Shown: one piece after another, positions 62,123 through 64,000 of the stretch
Numbering within the stretch: the first letter of the stretch is position 1
How the letters are laid out: each line of letters begins with the position of its first letter
DNA from: Reichenbachiella ulvae
GTDB lineage: Bacteria; Bacteroidota; Bacteroidia; Cytophagales; Cyclobacteriaceae
NCBI RefSeq assembly: GCF_025833875.1
Contig: NZ_JAOYOD010000001.1
Span: 1,550,001-1,614,000, forward strand
Direction of reading: 5' to 3'
DNA: 64,000 nucleotides
Notes under the pieces: model-generated
Told to the model about the DNA's origin: nothing
The model's database searches: none
What the model saw: the letters and a program-made list of their open reading frames with translations, nothing else
Made by a program: the position numbers and the translations under genes

Positions 62123-63142
62123 ATGAAAATGGACATTAGAGATATTCTAAAACAAAGGATATTGGTGTTGGACGGTGCTATGGGCACGATGATTCAGCGG
62201 CATCAATTAGAGGAAAAAGACTTCAGAAATGAAGAATTGAAAGACCACGAGGTTACACTCAAAGGCAACAATGATTTACTCTGCATCACCCGACCCGATA
62301 TCATCAAAGACATCTATAGAGAATATCTAGAAGCAGGTGCAGACATCATAGAGACCAATACCTTTGGTGGCACATGGATCGCTCAGGCGGATTACAAACT
62401 AGAAGACTGGATTTACAAAATCAACTACGAAGGAGCCAAAATTGCCAAGGAAGTTGCGGACGAGTTCACACAAAAGGATCCGGACAAACCTAGGTTTGTG
62501 GCAGGTTCTATGGGACCAACCAACAGATTGGCCAGCATGTCTCCTGATGTAAACAACCCAGGATACCGTGCCATCAATTATGATCAGCTGCTTGAAGCAT
62601 TCAAAGAACAAGCCAACGCACTACTAGATGGTGGTTCTGACATTCTCCTGGTGGAGACTATCACCGACACACTCAACTCCAAAGCAGCTTTGATGGCGAT
62701 AGATCAAATTGCAGAAGAGAGAGGCATCCGTATCCCAATCATGGTTTCAGGCACCATTACTGATGCCAGTGGCCGAATCCTATCCGGACAAAACACAGAG
62801 GCATTTTTGATCTCAGTTTCGCATTTGGACCTGCTTAGTATTGGACTGAATTGTGCATTAGGAGCCAGAGAGCTGAAACCTTATCTTCATACTTTAGCCA
62901 GTAAGTCAGAATTCAATATCAGCGCCCACCCTAACGCAGGGTTACCAAATGAATTTGGCCAATATGACGAAACACCAGAGGATATGGTGGATCAAATCAA
63001 GGAATTCCTAGACGAAAACCTCATCAATATCATTGGTGGGTGTTGCGGAACCACTCCTGATCATATCAGAGCCATAGCAGAATTGGCCGCCAAGTATGAG
63101 CCTAGGCCGATAAAGAGTCAACAGACTACTGTCAACGGTTAA
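62123..63142 (+). CDS. metH: Methionine synthase part 1: homocysteine S-methyltransferase
   Basis: 339 residues, the N-terminal homocysteine-binding TIM barrel of cobalamin-dependent MetH as a separate protein. LDGAMGTMIQ near 14-24, GADIIETNTFGG near 75, the zinc ligands in GLNCALG and IIGGCCGTTPDH near 305. It transfers the methyl group from methylcobalamin to homocysteine. Controlled by the upstream SAM riboswitch. The rest of MetH follows in the next gene, 85 bases on, as is common in Bacteroidota. Confidence 0.93.
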   Translation: MKMDIRDILKQRILVLDGAMGTMIQRHQLEEKDFRNEELKDHEVTLKGNNDLLCITRPDIIKDIYREYLEAGADIIETNTFGGTWIAQADYKLEDWIYKINYEGAKIAKEVADEFTQKDPDKPRFVAGSMGPTNRLASMSPDVNNPGYRAINYDQLLEAFKEQANALLDGGSDILLVETITDTLNSKAALMAIDQIAEERGIRIPIMVSGTITDASGRILSGQNTEAFLISVSHLDLLSIGLNCALGARELKPYLHTLASKSEFNISAHPNAGLPNEFGQYDETPEDMVDQIKEFLDENLINIIGGCCGTTPDHIRAIAELAAKYEPRPIKSQQTTVNG

Positions 63143-63227
63143 ATATTAAATTCTCATTTGCTAAATTCATAAGAACAAAAAATTGAAACAGTAGGTAGCC
63201 AACCACATACTGTCTACTTTATATAAC

Positions 63228-64000
63228 ATGGAAAACATACATCCAGATTACCCAGGGAAGTACGAGTACAAATGGCATGACTATGAACCCATGAAGCTCA
63301 GCGGGTTGGAGCCATTGGTAGTCACTCCAGATCTGAATTTCATCAACGTTGGGGAAAGAACTAATGTAACTGGTTCAAGGAAATTCTTGCGCTTGATCAA
63401 GGAAGAGCAATTTGAAGAGGCGCTGGAGATCGCAAGAAATCAAGTGGAAGGTGGTGCTCAGATCATCGATGTAAACATGGATGAAGGTATGCTAGATGGT
63501 GCTGAAACCATGACCAATTTCCTTAATCTGATGGCATCTGAGCCAGATATCGCTCGTATCCCTGTGATGATCGACTCCTCAAAATGGGAAATCATCGAAG
63601 CAGGCTTGAAGTGTACACAGGGGAAATCCGTAGTAAACTCCATAAGCTTAAAAGTAGGCGAAGAAGAATTTATCCGTCAGGCCAAATTGATCAAACAATA
63701 CGGCGCTGCGGTGATTGTAATGGCATTTGACGAGGATGGACAGGCTGACAACTACGACCGTAGAATTGAGATAGTCAAGAGGTCCTACGAACTGATGACT
63801 GGCCCAAAAATCAATTTTAAGCCTCAGGACATCATTTTTGACCTTAATATTTTCCCAGTTGCCACAGGCATGGAGGAGCATCGCAAAAATGCCTTGGACT
63901 TTTTCATGGCCACAAGATGGGTAAGAGAAAACCTACCTGCTGCGCATGTCAGTGGTGGAGTTAGTAATGTTTCTTTCTCCTTCCGAGGCAACAATCCGGT
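63228..64000 (+). CDS. metH: Methionine synthase part 2: pterin/B12 portion, 3' end outside window
   Basis: 257 codons of the ATG-started frame, running off the right edge. [10 protein letters not shown] opens, then the pterin-binding barrel: [16 protein letters not shown] near 37-52, [45 protein letters not shown], and [14 protein letters not shown] at the end. It binds methyltetrahydrofolate. The cobalamin-binding and activation domains should follow outside. Same operon as part 1. Confidence 0.93.
   Translation, partial: MENIHPDYPGKYEYKWHDYEPMKLSGLEPLVVTPDLNFINVGERTNVTGSRKFLRLIKEEQFEEALEIARNQVEGGAQIIDVNMDEGMLDGAETMTNFLNLMASEPDIARIPVMIDSSKWEIIEAGLKCTQGKSVVNSISLKVGEEEFIRQAKLIKQYGAAVIVMAFDEDGQADNYDRRIEIVKRSYELMTGPKINFKPQDIIFDLNIFPVATGMEEHRKNALDFFMATRWVRENLPAAHVSGGVSNVSFSFRGNNP

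Noticed and set aside
1..64000. tRNA, rRNA, CRISPR or prophage
   Set aside because: No cloverleaf, rRNA motif, regularly spaced repeat array or phage gene was seen; the only mobile element recognised is the ISAs1 copy.

Overview
The window is a chromosomal segment of a member of the Bacteroidota, most likely a marine Cytophagales-type bacterium; the genus cannot be fixed from sequence alone. The evidence is many lipoprotein signals and porin-like barrels with no Proteobacterial hallmarks, a T9SS C-terminal sorting domain on a DUF1501 protein paired with DUF1800, a textbook Bacteroidota promoter (TTG, 19 bases, TAnnTTTG) ahead of metH, a split MetH, and weak or absent Shine-Dalgarno sites.

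Layout. 1-5.3 kb: partial L-2-hydroxyglutarate oxidase, a secreted TPR-CHAT protease-like protein overlapping an outer-membrane barrel gene, and a small secreted protein with a strong terminator. 5.4-13.2 kb: housekeeping genes, namely dnaX (gamma, with the tau extension in the -1 frame after ten A residues), an operon of O-methyltransferase, LysM lytic transglycosylase and receiver protein, then a deoxynucleoside kinase and an M49 peptidase lipoprotein. 13.2-15.4 kb: an accessory patch with three copies of a palindromic dispersed repeat around a small membrane protein and an acetolactate-decarboxylase-like lipoprotein. 15.4-42.2 kb: about 27 kb almost entirely on the minus strand and devoted to the envelope. 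It holds an eight-gene operon (two DcaP-like porins, four other barrels, a PCMD lipoprotein, a cardiolipin synthase), then HdeD and DUF5335, two D-aminoacylase-like lipoproteins, a class A beta-lactamase homologue, three tandem metal-dependent amidohydrolases, an M20 peptidase lipoprotein, three Omp85-like barrels without POTRA domains, and a pair of a new-looking barrel and a helical-repeat lipoprotein. I read it as a surface and periplasmic system for capturing and hydrolysing N-acyl amino acids, peptides or related amides.

42.8-44.0 kb is a complete ISAs1-type insertion sequence with 18-bp perfect inverted repeats, flanking direct repeats and a transposase split by a -1 shift at eight A residues. 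44.2-52.2 kb holds MscS, a DsbA-like protein, the DUF1800/DUF1501 export pair, an ABC-2 exporter and a SIMPL protein.

52.2-61.6 kb is the most interesting stretch: a co-directional heme and redox cluster running hemA, globin, Tll0287-like heme lipoprotein, five-helix membrane protein with two HX13H bis-histidine signatures, ferredoxin-type reductase, CcmF, pentaheme cytochrome c, then a second globin, a 25-residue membrane peptide and a second reductase. It looks like a split, NOX or ferric-reductase-like route carrying electrons from cytosolic NAD(P)H across the membrane to periplasmic multiheme cytochrome c, with two globin-reductase pairs that could act as split flavohemoglobins. 61.9-64.0 kb holds a SAM-I riboswitch controlling split metH.
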